A stretch of DNA of 64,000 nt, from NCBI GenBank assembly GCA_945859605.1, contig OX243824.1, positions 26,452,355 to 26,516,354 on the forward strand. Reading direction: 5' to 3'. Under the pieces are notes generated by a model. That model saw only the letters and a list, made by a program, of their open reading frames with translations, did no database searches and was not told where the DNA came from. A program made the position numbers and the translations under genes. The stretch's first letter is position 1; each line of letters begins with the position of its first letter. The DNA comes from Lumbricus rubellus (lineage: Eukaryota > Annelida > Clitellata > Crassiclitellata > Lumbricidae). Shown piece by piece: positions 1-11,190 of the stretch.

Positions 1-129
1 ATGCATTTATGCATGTCTGTATGTATGTGTATGCATGTATGTATGTATGTATGTATGTATGTATGTATGTATGTATGTATGTATGTATGTATGTATGTAT
101 GTATGTATGTATGTATGTATGTATGTATG

Positions 130-163
<34 letters not shown>

Positions 164-180
164 TGCATGCATTTGTCTTT
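1..180. repeat. (GTAT)n microsatellite
   Basis: Almost pure ATGT/GTAT tetranucleotide array from the left edge of the window to about 175, with a few point interruptions. The long open frames in it are only translations of the repeat (Val-Cys-Met-Tyr or His-Thr-Tyr-Ile cycles). Confidence 0.95.
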
Positions 181-364
181 ATCTCTGTGTGTATTTGAAA
201 GATCTGTGTGCATTATGTATGCATGTATAATAATAATAATAACAATGACGATTTCTATGACGCCGTAACATAATTATATGTATACTTATATGCATGTATT
301 CTTTTTTATAGGCTACTTAGGCTACATGTATGTAGGGTTGTTTGCTTCTGTATGTATATTGACT

Positions 365-695
365 TTTGAAATGCACTTGAAACTCATAGAAAGCGGTCGA
401 AACCCAGATAAACCTCTCCAAAATGACTGTGAACATACATAAATAAAATTTAATGCAAAAAATATAGGCCTATGCTTTTGAAATGCACTTGAGACTCATA
501 GAAAGCCGTACAAACCCAGATAAACCTTTCCAACATGACTGTGAACAATCACTGAACATACATAAATAAAATTTAATGCAAAAAATATATGCTCTTGAAA
601 TGCACTTGAAACTCATAGAGAGCGGTCGAAACCCAGATAAACCTTTCCAACATGACTGTGAACATACATAAATAAAATTTAATGCAAAAAATATA
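365..695. repeat. Three tandem copies of a ~110-bp repeat
   Basis: Three head-to-tail copies start near 367, 479 and 597. Each begins with GAAATGCACTTGAAACTCAT (or a close variant) and ends with an A-rich AATTTAATGCAAAAAATAT block. They differ by small indels: the middle copy has an extra AATCACTG segment. No coding content. Confidence 0.85.
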
Positions 696-835
696 TGCAG
701 AAATACATACATAATTACATATAATATAGCATAAGTATCATACATGCATGCATAATGCATATCTACAAACTTACAAACGTAGCAAATTACATACGTGTAC
801 ATTAACAAGACCTATCTATACGCTATGATAGGTGG

Positions 836-1109
836 TCTAGCTGCTTCAAGATGTTAATGGAATGGAGCAGACCTGCTGACCAGTCCGGTTGAAGCTGGGC
901 AACATGACGCGGTAACTCGACCCGGACCACCACGGACTACTCTCTCTCGAACAACCCTTCTGACTCAACGCAGCGCTCGTGAATAAGCTGGTGCCCCGCG
1001 CTTGGCTTTCGAGTGGCGCTTTAGAAAATTTGAGTTTACGATTACGACGCAAGACAGACTCAGACAGAGAGTGGCGTCGGACTCCTACGGGTATTGAGCC
1101 CAAGGTTAT

Positions 1110-1176
<67 letters not shown>

Positions 1177-1178
1177 AG
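836..1178 (+). mobile_element. 3' end of a LINE-like element with a (GAT)n tail
   Basis: A block containing GAATGGAGCAGACCTGCTGA and GACAGACTCAGACAGAGAGT, followed by ATTGAGCCCAAGG and a long (GAT)n run at 1110-1176. The same block, shorter, recurs at 15545-15695, again ending in (GAT)n. A shared 3' end followed by a simple-repeat tail is typical of non-LTR retrotransposons; the family is inferred. The poly-Asp reading frame across the tail is not a gene. Confidence 0.6.
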
Positions 1179-1242
1179 GAATGATGAAATGTTTAACATA
1201 TTTCTGCCTTTGAGTGTGATGCTTAATATTTACAATGGAAAC

Positions 1243-1551
1243 CACGGGCGCCCGCACATAGAGGCAAGAGGGGGCACTTGCCCCACTGGAAAGTTGAAAA
1301 ATATTTTTATAACTGCTACTTTTTTGGTTGTTAACAAATTTCTTTGCACTAAAGAAACTATATTCATAATAAAAATTAAAAGAAGGTGACACTGAGACAT
1401 TTATATTAGGAAACCTCTGTGAAAAATAAATACCCGTGCATGTTCTAAATAATTATTGTCTGATTTGCAGTTTCAACTTCTTGCTACAAAAAACTTTAAC
1501 CGTGACCATCGAGTTCTGCCCCCTCTGTAAACATTTCTGCTGGCGCCCATG
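1243..1551. mobile_element. hAT-like MITE, CATGGGCGCCCGC family
   Basis: Short element whose ends are inverted (CACGGGCGCCCGC at the left, GCTGGCGCCCATG at the right). Imperfect 8-bp target duplications flank it: ATGGAAAC at 1235-1242 and ATAGAAAC at 1552-1559. The 8-bp duplication and CA...TG ends fit the hAT superfamily. A longer, better preserved copy lies at 10102-10685. No transposase. Confidence 0.75.
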
Positions 1552-1559
1552 ATAGAAAC

Positions 1560-2780
1560 AATGGTACATTCATGGAATCATGGCTACCTAAACTGTGTGT
1601 CATATTATAATAGGCCTACTTGAAGTGCTCACTGCTCAACAAACGGGGTGCGTTTTTTGTATAATACGAGATTTCGTGCTTTTTACATTGAACGGTACAA
1701 GATGAACGCACGGTCCTATTTACATGTTGCTCCATAATGCTTGAGTGCTGGGCAAACATGTGGCTACCGGAGTTTATATGGCTGAGCACACGTTAAGAGG
1801 CAGATATATTGTGCCACCTGAAGTAATGCCTTATGATTCCCAATGCGAATGGGCATCGTAATAAATAGTGATAAGGAACTCCACGGGAGAGAGTCATAGG
1901 CCATTGGGGGAAAGGAAAACACTGGCGGCAGGGTCTATGGCTTTTAAACGATTTGGATCGACGACTTGGAAAACTAGCTAATCGTCTGTTGACATGAATG
2001 GAAAATCGTATAATATGGTTGCTTGACTGTTTCCCTATGCCTCTGTCTGTCTGTGTTTCTGACTGCATGTGTATCTCTTCCTACGCCTCCTGCAATGAGT
2101 ATCTGACTGTTTACATAATGTGCTTCTCTACCAGAGAAATACATAGACTAATAAGATGCAATAACGTTAGCCTATGTATGGGCATTATTGTTTTTTGACC
2201 ATCCAGGAAGGACGAAGCCGATCATTGGCTGAACACTAATTTCAAAAGAATTTGTTACATCAATGGCAATAAAAATTACTGCATCTACAAAAGACTATGA
2301 CACTGACTTAATAGATGCAACTGCTTGGCTGGATAGCGAAAACCATGATTGTAATTAGTACATAGCCTACTGTCGAAGAGTAGTTCTTTGCGTAAATGAA
2401 TGATATTTTTTCAAATACTTTACAGCGAGCCATCATTTTATCAAAAGTAGGTATCACAATTAACGACGCTGAAACTTCAAATAAATGCTGCATTAAAAAG
2501 CCTGTCATCAGCAATCATAAACAAAACGTCTAAATGATTGACACTAGTCTTAGCCTAATATAAGGCAGAGCAGTTAATCAATAGGCCTATTGTATGAAAA
2601 TAAATTTAGGGGAGAGATATACTTCCTAGAATAATTTTTCCCTTCAAAATTCTGCAGCTGTGCTCTCTTTAAAATGAAATTAAAAAGTTAAAAGAACTTT
2701 TTGATGCAGTTTTAGTCCTGACAGAAGTATCTTGGATTGTGAAATTATTATCCGGTGGATTTTTGCCACGGCTGGATTCT
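1560..2780. other. No recognisable feature
   Basis: About 1.2 kb of A+T-rich sequence with only short open frames on either strand and no protein similarity that I recognise. It contains isolated TAGGCCTA octamers (near 1612 and 2583). Confidence 0.5.
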
Positions 2781-3856
2781 AATGTTCCCTCTAAGGTTTG
2801 CCGTTGGTTGTGCAAAATTGGAATCTCTTGTGCAACAATATTGACAGTTTCATTTTTTGTGTGCAAAATTTGTGCGGCAGAAAGGAAAGTTCAGTCAAAC
2901 ACAAATTCAAGACAGAATAACTACCATGAAAGTATGTGTGAGTGTGTGACACTGTGTGTGTGACAATAAATTATGTCTGCAGCCACTGTCTGTTCCTAGC
3001 CTACTCCATAAATATACGCAGACCTTCTTCATCAACCGTTTGTCATTTCAGATTTATTGGAAACCACATCTGGACAATTTGCTAGCAGTATAGGAGCTTC
3101 TTTTCAGAAATTGTGTAAATGCAAATGAGTTTACAATTGCGACTGACTGATTGTGATGATTTTTTAAAGTTTTCCCCAACAAACAAAATACATAGGCCTA
3201 TATCCAACCGGTTTTGCTCCCTCACATAGCCTATGTCAATGAAAATCTGACGATGTCAACTAATAAAAAAATATTCTACCGGCATTTCCCCTCACGTAGT
3301 CTATGTCAATAAAAACTTAACAATATCTGCTAATCAAAAATCTGTTGGCGTCATTGTCGATATGAATACCAGCCTCTATCCTCTATGTCAGCTGAACCTA
3401 GAAACCTACTCAATCCGATAAGAGCTAACGCTGACTGGCCCGTTACTTGATCCTTTCCGGCTTGTCCCACGGTATTGCACAAGGCGAACGCGCACCTATG
3501 ATGGCCTACTAACCTGTGCAAATGGCCAAAATCGCATATTCAGGACCCAGCCACTAATTACAGTCGTTATTCGTCGCAGTACACTTTGAGAGTCGCCACG
3601 AAAAGAATTTGAAAGGAGGTCAATGGGATAGCTAGATGGCATGCGCAAACTGACAACGCGGCCGAAGATACTTTACAGCGCTATATATCACCGTTGATTA
3701 ACAGCCTAAATGCAGATTTAAACGAAATTGCTACAAGAACAAAATAAAAATAAAAAAAGGAACTCGAACTGATTTTTTGCGCAGCAGATAAAATCTTTTG
3801 TGCGGCAGGAGTTTTTCTTTTGCGCGGCCGCGCAATCGCGCAACTTAGCGGGAACG
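2779..3856. mobile_element. Probable hAT-like MITE with TTCCCTCTAAG ends
   Basis: Left end reads CTAATGTTCCCTCTAAGG (about 2779). The right end reads CTTAGCGGGAACGTTCC, its approximate inverted complement. Both subterminal regions carry TTGTGCGGCAG-like motifs. Flanks GCTGGATT and GCTGGAAC could be a decayed 8-bp target duplication. Inside, about 3203-3360 holds two tandem copies of an ~85-bp unit containing TAGCCTATGTCAATGAAAA. No coding capacity. The superfamily call rests on end structure only. Confidence 0.5.
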
Positions 3857-3859
3857 TTC

Positions 3860-4585
3860 CGCTGGAACATTGTCTTCTAAATTAATGCGTCACTGAATAT
3901 CCCACATCCACAGGACACATCGTAAACGGTCATCTCCCTCAATCGATTACAAAATGTAGGCTATGTATTATATATTCGTTAATTCAAAAATTAGGTTGAC
4001 AAGCCGCAACACAGTTACAAGATGAAGAGAAAAATACTTTATAAAAAAATTAGTTTGTTCATTGTTCACGGGTTGCTTTTATTTATTAATTTTAAACTAA
4101 TCCTTTATTTTAACATTTGCTTTGTTGAATGACCATTTGTTTGACATAGTTGTTGAATGATCTGTTCTCACAAGTCACAACTGTCTGTACCAGGAAGTAA
4201 ACTGTTTATCCCTGCGAGAATAAACAAGGCAGATATGAAATTACGGTTTACTCTGCAAATCAGATACCCTGCAAATCAGATACCCTAACAGTAACTTCTG
4301 CGTGCAATGTTAGGCTACGCGAACGTTCCATGGTGTGGCTGAGTATGTCTTCTATAAGCTCTGCTTCATAAGTGGCAAATGTATGGTTTTGTCCAGAAGG
4401 AATTAACAAGTGCTGATTCATAGTCCTACATTCGACAAAATTAATAATTTAAAAATTTGCAAGTTTGCCATCTATGGATATTGGATAATAATCAGAGTAC
4501 TGCATTGGGAAAATGATTGCCGACAAATCTGAGCAAAATTTAATTATGTTTTTTTCAAGATGGATTTTTCTTTTGACGATTCACT
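3860..4585. other. No recognisable feature
   Basis: A+T-rich intergenic sequence. A direct repeat of GCAAATCAGATACCCT near 4255-4285 is the only local structure seen. Confidence 0.5.
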
Positions 4586-4589
4586 CTGC

Positions 4590-4812
4590 TAGTTGGTGAT
4601 TTATTGGTTCCTTTCACTCGCTCTGCGACAATGCAGAGCCGTTCGTTCTCTGTGGTTGGTCCAATAACATGGAATGGGCTTCCATTGACTATCACGCGAC
4701 ACCACCCAAACTGTTCTGAATTTCACAAACTGTTGAAGACTATTTTTCGCCTGATCTCGGACGAGAGCGCCTCTGAGTGGGTACCTTGAAGGAGCGCTAT
4801 ATCAATTATGAT
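4590..4812 (+). mobile_element. 3' terminal fragment of a LINE ORF2
   Basis: An open stretch at 4604-4789 encodes a segment with RSFSVVGPITWNGLP, which matches the conserved C-terminal end of many CR1/L2-type LINE reverse transcriptases (RSFxVxGPxxWNxLP). It is followed by GCGCCTCTGAGTGGGTACC, AGGAGCGCTATA and a GATT-repeat tail. The element is 5'-truncated. Similar tails recur at 33700-33770, 33880-33960 and, inverted, near 60930-61010. Confidence 0.7.
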
Positions 4813-4888
4813 TGATTGATTGCTTCAGGACTATGGCGAAAGGCCGATTTAAAGCAACGGCGCTACATAAATTTTCTACTACTCAGTG

Positions 4889-5448
4889 GTTCCCCGACAA
4901 CTGGTTCACCGACAACTGGTTCAACGACAACTGGTTCACGGGCAATTCGTTCACCGACAACTGGTTCACGACAATTGGTACACGACAATATTATTGGAGC
5001 GGGATTGATGAAAATATTCTTGCTCAAACTGGAGCTGGATTGATTATTTTAAAATATTCTTGCTTAAATTGGAGCTGTATTGGTGCAAATGTTCTTGCTT
5101 AAATTGGAACCGGATTGATGAAAAAAACGCTCGTGAAATGGAAGCTGGATAATGGTATTTTTATATCTGAAATGGAAGCTGCATTAATTAATAGAATTCT
5201 TGAGAAATGGAACCTGGATTGATGATTTTCATTCATGTATTTCAACATGCATCCAGCTTCCATTCATCAAGCGCTTTATCATTAATCCGGCTTCCGTTTC
5301 TCAAGCGTTATTTTTGTCAATCCAGCTTCTATTTCACCTATATGGAACCTTCATCCAGCTTCCATTCATCATTTGCCGGTGATCCAACAATATTGTCGTG
5401 TACCAATTGTTGTCGGTGAGCCAAGATGTCGTGACACCATAAAATTAA
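4889..5448. mobile_element. Fold-back element with internal minisatellite
   Basis: Begins with six degenerate 15-bp units (GACAACTGGTTCACC; 4890-4982). Then come ~45-bp units containing GAAATGGAAGCTGGATTGATG, which appear in inverted orientation in the second half (CATCCAGCTTCCATT at about 5248 and 5350). The arms close with GGTACACGACAATATT near 4978 and its complement AATATTGTCGTGTACC near 5390. The whole is flanked by a 17-bp direct repeat, TTTTCTACTACTCAGTG, at 4872-4888 and 5449-5465. Copy 2 of the host repeat (about 25632) lacks the insert. Confidence 0.75.
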
Positions 5449-5547
5449 TTTTCTACTACTCAGTGAAGGTCTACGTACCTCGCGTTTGATTTCTTACGAC
5501 CTACCCAGAGTCGAGGTCATATTTTTTAAAATTATCGTGGCAATATG

Positions 5548-6005
5548 CCGGTGTAAAGGTTTCAAATTACTCCCTCCTAAACATTACCCCCCCCCCCCTG
5601 AAAGCTGTAATTTGCATCAATCATCGCCATTATTGCACTAAAAATATCAGAAAAAGATCTCACTTCTTGTTTGGGTCTGAAGATTTTCATCCGTCATCCC
5701 ACTTCATGGTTTGTTATCAATATTTTCATCTGTAACTAAAATATTAAATCGCCGCGGAAGTTACAAGGAGAAAATGGCTTCGAGGCTATTATTTTTCCCA
5801 GATTAAAATATTGATAACAAACCACGAAGTGGGACGACGGATTAAAATCTTCGGAGCAAAACAAGAAGCGGGATGATTTTTCTGATTTTTTAGTGCAATA
5901 AATGCGACTATTGATGCAAATCTAGTTTCCGGGGGGTAATCTGAAACCGGTTTCAAGTCACGGGGGTAATGTTCAGGAGGGGGTAATTTGAAACCTTTAC
6001 ACCGG
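5548..6005. mobile_element. MITE with long TIRs, CCGGTGTAAAGG family, copy 1
   Basis: Termini CCGGTGTAAAGGTTTCAAAT and its complement ending in CCTTTACACCGG. The inverted similarity runs deep into the element (ATCCCACTTC...TTGTTATCAA versus its reverse), so it can fold almost end to end. Relatives lie at 45230-45425 (partial) and 45609-45944 (complete). No open frame of note. It is inserted in repeat family R at a site that reads GCCGGTGG in copy 2. Confidence 0.8.
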
Positions 6006-7293
6006 TGGTGGGCCTAACCGATCAACACACGATTGTGACAAAAGGCGCTCAGGCTGACACTTTGAAGGCCGCTACCGACAGCCTACTGCCAGTATGCGGC
6101 TATGGAGTAGAGCCATTGTTGTCTCTTGTTTTGGTTTAGTTCGGTTTTTCTAAGGTCTACCTGCTTACAGAATCCCTAATGGGAGGTTTACAAAATTATT
6201 GTTCTCAGCTAACTCTTCTGGAGATGAATGACCAATATAATTGGCAGCGTTGTGAAAAACTTAGATGAAAGACAAACGCTTAAAATGACAATTTTAATTA
6301 GCCATTTAGTATGAAGACACATGAAAACGGCGTCTCGTTTCATCTAGAGTAGACCATGCACCAAGAATGCTTAGCTAGTTTACCCGTGCTACCAGAAAAT
6401 ATTGCGACAAAAGAAAGCAATTACGAAGAGGATTCAGAATGGTAGTTAAACCTGTTGTATGAAACATTACTTGAAACGATTTATTTCGGCCATGTATATT
6501 TATACTCAGACAACGGATCAACGACCTTATGGGACTGGAGAGGCAATGGCATAGCCTACTTTCCAAAAATAGCATTAAAGCCGCAACACACTGTTTGGAC
6601 AAAAGCTCGATAAACAATATCAAATTTTGAAGCATCATTGAAGCTGTCTTGCTTGTGCAAGTCTTTGTGTTAGGCCTACTGCACATAAAATCGCATTTCA
6701 GATATATCAAAGTATAGCCTACCACGCGTCCTCCGGAGCATTGAGACGGCTGCCTTCATGCACGCATGGTTGATCTCTTGCTGTGTGACGACCAAGCGGT
6801 TGAATGTTAAAAAATTAATGATAGACATTGTAAGATAAACTCAGGTCTGCTTAAAAAAATTATCTACACATTAAAAGATGAGACGTAAAGAGGCGGTTTA
6901 GCAAAAAAGAAAAAAGGTTTGTCGCTTGTTTATTTCATAAGGATTTTGTTTAGCTCCGGAGCGGAAACGATTCGAGTATTTGTAACAGGCGCGAGAAAAG
7001 ACTCGGTTTAAGATACATGTAGGCTACTGGCGGTTTTGAATTTGTGTTCGGACTTCTCTGGTCAACTCTTTCGTGTCTCTTCGTTAATGTTGGGTCCTTC
7101 AATTATTGTTTTAAACAATTTGCCACACACATCAACTAAACAACCATAATAAACGTAGGCGCACATGCAAAGTCCAGGGCTTCCGAGGTCCAAGTGGCCC
7201 AAGCTTTGCAGCTGAAAATTTCCTCTACTTTTTTTAGCTTTCCGTGACAATAATTCGTCGTTTGAAGGGCAGCGGTTAGTTTCGGCAGTGTTT

Positions 7294-8136
7294 CACCTTG
7301 TGCTGTCAGTTCGTTGAACTCTAGCGATCGTCATGGCCAGCCTTCTCCATGCATTGCTTTCTTTCTGATGTCGCTTCTCTTTTTGTTCCAGATTCATTCC
7401 TGTTGTTTCTTGAACCTCGTCCAACCACCTTTTCCTTGGTCGCCCTTGTTTTCTCCTTTCCTCTCCGCATGCCAGCGTCATATCTTTTCCAAACCATTTG
7501 AACGCATAACATGACCAAAAAGGCCAACTTTCTTCTTAGCACTGTTTGTTGTAACGACTCATCCATATCGATACCAATTTCTGTGCCACCCACTCATTTG
7601 TTCTTTTTTTCTTTCCAAGATATTCTCTGCATTTTCCTCCAAATCCACATCTCACATGCGTTAGGCCTAATCTTTTTTTCATTTTCGTGGTCATTGTCCG
7701 TGTCTCACAACCATATAATACTGTCGGTATTATCAAAGCCTTCACCAGTCTTTTTTCATATCTGTACTCACATGCCTATCCTTCCATATTTTTTTTCAAT
7801 CCATTCATTGCAGTTTTTCCTATCGCCACCCTACGTTTTATTTCCGTATCGCACTTGCCCTCTTTTTCTATTGCAGATCCTAAAAACTTAAAGCTTGAAA
7901 CCACCTCCAATTCCTCTCCGTCTATCACAAAATTGTCTGCGCCAACTGTAACAGTTGTCATAATCTTTGTCTTCTTTGTGTTGAAATAAAGACCTGCCTT
8001 TTCGCTTTCTCTCTTTAGTCTTTTTATTAGTAGTAAAAAATCTGCTTTTTCCCTGCCAATAATGTAGAATCATCTGCGTATCTCAAGTTACTCAGTTATC
8101 TTTCTGCTATTCTTATTCCCGCTTTTCCCTCAACCT
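7294..8136 (-). mobile_element. 5'-truncated LINE with 23-bp target duplication
   Basis: On the minus strand, broken frames encode the C-terminal part of a LINE reverse transcriptase protein: VIDGEELEVVSSFKFLGSAI, then ALIIPTVLYGCETRTM, then RGSRNNRNESGT and AWRRLAMTIARVQ, in the normal order. Frameshifts separate them. A near-identical 23-bp direct repeat containing AGTTTCGGCAGTGTTT sits at 7271-7293 and 8137-8159, marking the target duplication and both ends. The last 60 bp recur on the plus strand at about 34415-34490. Confidence 0.9.
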
Positions 8137-8337
8137 AGCGGTAAGTTTCGGCAGTGTTTAGCAGTCTTTATCCCATGTTTTCTTTCGGTGATGAACGATT
8201 AGGACGGCTTCGAGTATGTTGATAATATTGATGATGAGTTTTGACCCTAAAAATAGTTTTATGCATGAATGTATGTACATATATGCATGTAAGTGTGTAT
8301 GTATGTGGCCAACTGTAGTAGGCCTATGCATGGGTTT

Positions 8338-9293
8338 ACTATCATTTTGTCGAAAGTCATTTGGTCGAAATCATTTGGTCGAAATCATTTGGTCGACGCT
8401 GAAAAATCGAACGATCAAAAAGTCGAATGATCGTTTGGTCGACAATCAAAAAGTCGAATGAACAAAAGATCGACAATCAAAAGGACGAAAATCAAAAGAT
8501 CGAAAATGAAGCATGTTTAAAAGAAATCCGACGATTTTACTACAAGTGCGCACACTCAAACATACATAGGCCTACACACACTCCGACACACACTCACATA
8601 GGCTACACACTTGAACCCCGATCAGTCTGTGAGAGAGGGAGGTTGTGAACTACAGAAAGTGATATGAAAACAAAATTAATTAGCCAATAAAACAAGGAGA
8701 GTGTATAATAGGCCTAACGGACTGTAAGACGAAAGGTGCGAAATTTGTTGGCACCGCGGGTTTTGCCAGCTGCTTGGTGCCTATCATCCTTCAATATGGA
8801 AGTTTATATTTATTGAGGCCCTGAGAAAGGAGCAAAGCTTGAACGAACTGAAGCTGGAACAATTCTAGGCTGGACAACTTCAGCCTGCGGGAAAGAAGAA
8901 ATTCAAGGACTGTGCTGAACGGCTGAAGAGAGTCGTTGGGAAAGCGCCCGAATATGGACTAGGCTATTTGAGGGAAATTGCTCACAACCTTGAGTTGCAA
9001 GCACAGGCTAATAGGCTAATAGTGACATTTTTATATGGACAATCTTTATATAATGACGCTATAGATGTATAAAACTAGCCTTAGCATTGAATTAGAATTG
9101 AAATAGCATACAAATGATAAAATTTGTAGTAAAATCGTCGGAATTCTCTTAAACATGCTTCATTGTGAATGTCGATCTTTTGATCAATCGACTTTTTGAT
9201 TGTCGACCAAACGATCATTCGACTTTTTGATCGTTCGATTTTTTTCATCGTCGACCAAATGATTTCGACCAAATGACTTTCGACCAAATGATA
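8338..9293. mobile_element. MITE with ~200-bp TIRs built of TTTGGTCGA repeats
   Basis: The left arm (8338-8545) contains CATTTGGTCGAAATCATTTG repeats, ATCAAAAAGTCGAATGATCG and GAAGCATGTTTAAAAGAA. The right arm (9118-9293) is its reverse complement with few differences. The middle (8545-9117) is unique and has no recognisable gene. No convincing target duplication was found; both flanks are GTAT microsatellite, which would hide one. Confidence 0.8.
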
Positions 9294-9296
9294 GGA

Positions 9297-9716
9297 TACC
9301 GTATGTATGTATGTATGTATGTATGTATGTATGTATGTATGTATGTATGTATGTATGTATGTATGTATGTATGTATGTATGTATGTATGTATGTATGTAT
9401 GTATGTATGTATGTATGTATGTATGTATGTATGTATGTATGTATGTATGTATGTATGTATGTATGTATGTATGTATGTATGTATGTATGTATGTATGTAT
9501 GTATGTATGTATGTATGTATGTATGTATGTATGTATGTATGTATGTATGTATGTATGTATGTATGTATGTATGTATGTATGTATGTATGTATGTCTGTCT
9601 GTCTGTCTGTCTGTATGTATGTATGTATGTATGTATGTGTGTATGTATGTATGTATGTATGTATGTATGTATGTATGTATGTATGTATGTATGTATGTAT
9701 GTATGAATGTATGTAT
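9297..9716. repeat. 420-bp (GTAT)n microsatellite
   Basis: Nearly perfect GTAT array interrupted once by a GTCT block (about 9593-9613). All long open frames here are repeat translations. Confidence 0.97.
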
Positions 9717-10093
9717 GTTTGTAGCTATGTTCATCCATGCATACATAAATCGAGATCAAATGGACCTGTGGCATAAAACTGTTACTGAAAATTTTAATAA
9801 TTACTCTGTTGTAGGTAATCGGTAGTCAGGAATGCCTGTAATAAACGAACCGAAGATAAAGAGGTCAGTGGAGCAAAGCTAAGGATTGCTCGGCTACTCA
9901 ATTTAAAAAAGCCATTTCTATCATTAACTTGGAAACATTATTTTGTTAGCACGCTCTCAGATTAACTTGCACAGCGCGCAATATAATTTATTCTGGACAA
10001 AAAGACCATCAAAATGTGTTTTTTTGTCAAAAGTTGCGCTAAATTACTGTTTTTAAATATATTCTGAGTCAGTGGTGAAATGAATGTGATTTT
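9717..10093. other. No recognisable feature
   Basis: Single-copy-looking A+T-rich sequence between the microsatellite and the next MITE; nothing identified on either strand. Confidence 0.5.
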
Positions 10094-10101
10094 AGTGCAG
10101 A

Positions 10102-10685
10102 CATGGGCGCCCGCACATAGGGGCAAGGGGCACTCGCCCTCCTAGAAAATTGAAACTTATTTTTCTAACTACTACTTTTGTGTTTTTAGCAAATTTCTTT
10201 GCATTAAAGCACCAATGAAAAAAAAGCTGGAACAGTGACCATTGGCTGTTAACCTTCCGGCAAATAGTTTTTTCTATCGAATTTGGCCTACTTGATTGTC
10301 ATGCAACCTTTCACAACTGCACAAAATTAATTATGAATAGAAGTAGCTAGAGGAACACTTGCACCTTGAAAACTAACACCTAGTTTTTGTTCACTTATTC
10401 ATTCATTCAATGGACATATAATATTATAGCGACGCTTCAGGAACCCACTTTTAACATCTACTTTTTATATTTAAAAAAATCGCACTAAAGAAACTATTCA
10501 TATGAAAGCTGATACACAAAATGAAACTGAAAAATTTGCATTAAGAAACCTCACTGAAAAATATTCGTGCTATTAATTTCCAGCTTTGCATTTTTCAAGC
10601 TCTTGTTACTAAAACATTTACGGTAACTGTGATCATCGGAAAAAATTTGCCCCCCCCCCTGCCAAAATTTCTGCGGGCGCCCATG
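10102..10685. mobile_element. hAT-like MITE, CATGGGCGCCCGC family, best copy
   Basis: Perfect 13-bp terminal inverted repeats (CATGGGCGCCCGC and GCGGGCGCCCATG) flanked by a perfect 8-bp target duplication AGTGCAGA (10094-10101 and 10686-10693). The 584-bp interior is non-coding and matches the element at 1243-1551. A third, partial copy starts near 27134 (TATGGGCGTCCGCGCATAGG). Ends and 8-bp duplication fit hAT. Confidence 0.9.
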
Positions 10686-10709
10686 AGTGCAGATAATTAT
10701 GCAAAGTTT

Positions 10710-10909
10710 NNNNNNNNNNNNNNNNNNNNNNNNNNNNNNNNNNNNNNNNNNNNNNNNNNNNNNNNNNNNNNNNNNNNNNNNNNNNNNNNNNNNNNNNNNN
10801 NNNNNNNNNNNNNNNNNNNNNNNNNNNNNNNNNNNNNNNNNNNNNNNNNNNNNNNNNNNNNNNNNNNNNNNNNNNNNNNNNNNNNNNNNNNNNNNNNNNN
10901 NNNNNNNNN
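10710..10909. other. Assembly gap (200 N)
   Basis: Exactly 200 undetermined bases, a round number that suggests a placeholder. Any exon inside would be invisible. Confidence 1.
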
Positions 10910-10910
10910 A

Positions 10911-11190
10911 CTCGGCTTCATATCCACAGCTGTGGCCGCCTAGCAGTCCAGATCTCGAACCGGGTACATGTACCGAAGTAGCGCGTTTTTCGTTCCTGTA
11001 TTCATGACATCGATAACCGTAGGGCGCGTCTGATTGAAGAGTGACAGCTGTTTGACCAGGTGATCATCGACCTGACCATCAAACAGTAGCGTTTATGTCT
11101 AGGGCTGTGTGTTCGTGAACAAAAAGAACATTTTGACCACCATTTAGAGCTGAATTTCGCTTCCTTTCAGCTTTTGCATGTTGAAAAGTT
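10911..11190 (+). pseudogene. Decayed Tc1/mariner-type transposase C-terminus
   Basis: Just right of the gap, a frame reads LWPPSSPDLEPG, matching the WPxxSPDLNP block before the third catalytic acid in Tc1/mariner transposases. In another frame, RARLIEE-stop-QLFDQVIIDLTI, then a second stop and CVREQKEHFDHHLEL, matches the usual C-terminal end of these proteins. Both stops look like decayed Trp codons. One frameshift and two stops make it non-functional; the 5' part lies in or beyond the gap. Confidence 0.65.

Larger units (their letters stand above)
4813..7075 (+). repeat. Interspersed repeat family R, copy 1 (interrupted)
   Basis: A long repeat shared by three places: 4813-7075, 25556-27140 and 53335-53945. 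Landmarks are GCGAAAGGCCGATTTA, GAGCATTGAGACGGCTGCC, GCATGGTTGATC, a TTTAGCAA run, and CGATTCGAGTATTTGTAACA. Copy 1 is split by a fold-back element (4889-5448) and a MITE (5548-6005). No coding similarity was recognised. The three copies are useful for reading small insertions. Confidence 0.7.

Noticed and set aside
1..268. Open frames of 60-80 codons on both strands
   Set aside because: Pure translations of the GTAT tetranucleotide repeat; the same holds for 9081-9825.
979..1389. 136-codon frame with a long poly-Asp tract
   Set aside because: Runs through a (GAT)n tail of a LINE-like 3' end and into a MITE; no domain.
4888..4982. Regular 15-bp repeats that could suggest a CRISPR array
   Set aside because: Head-to-tail minisatellite without spacers, in a eukaryotic fold-back element.
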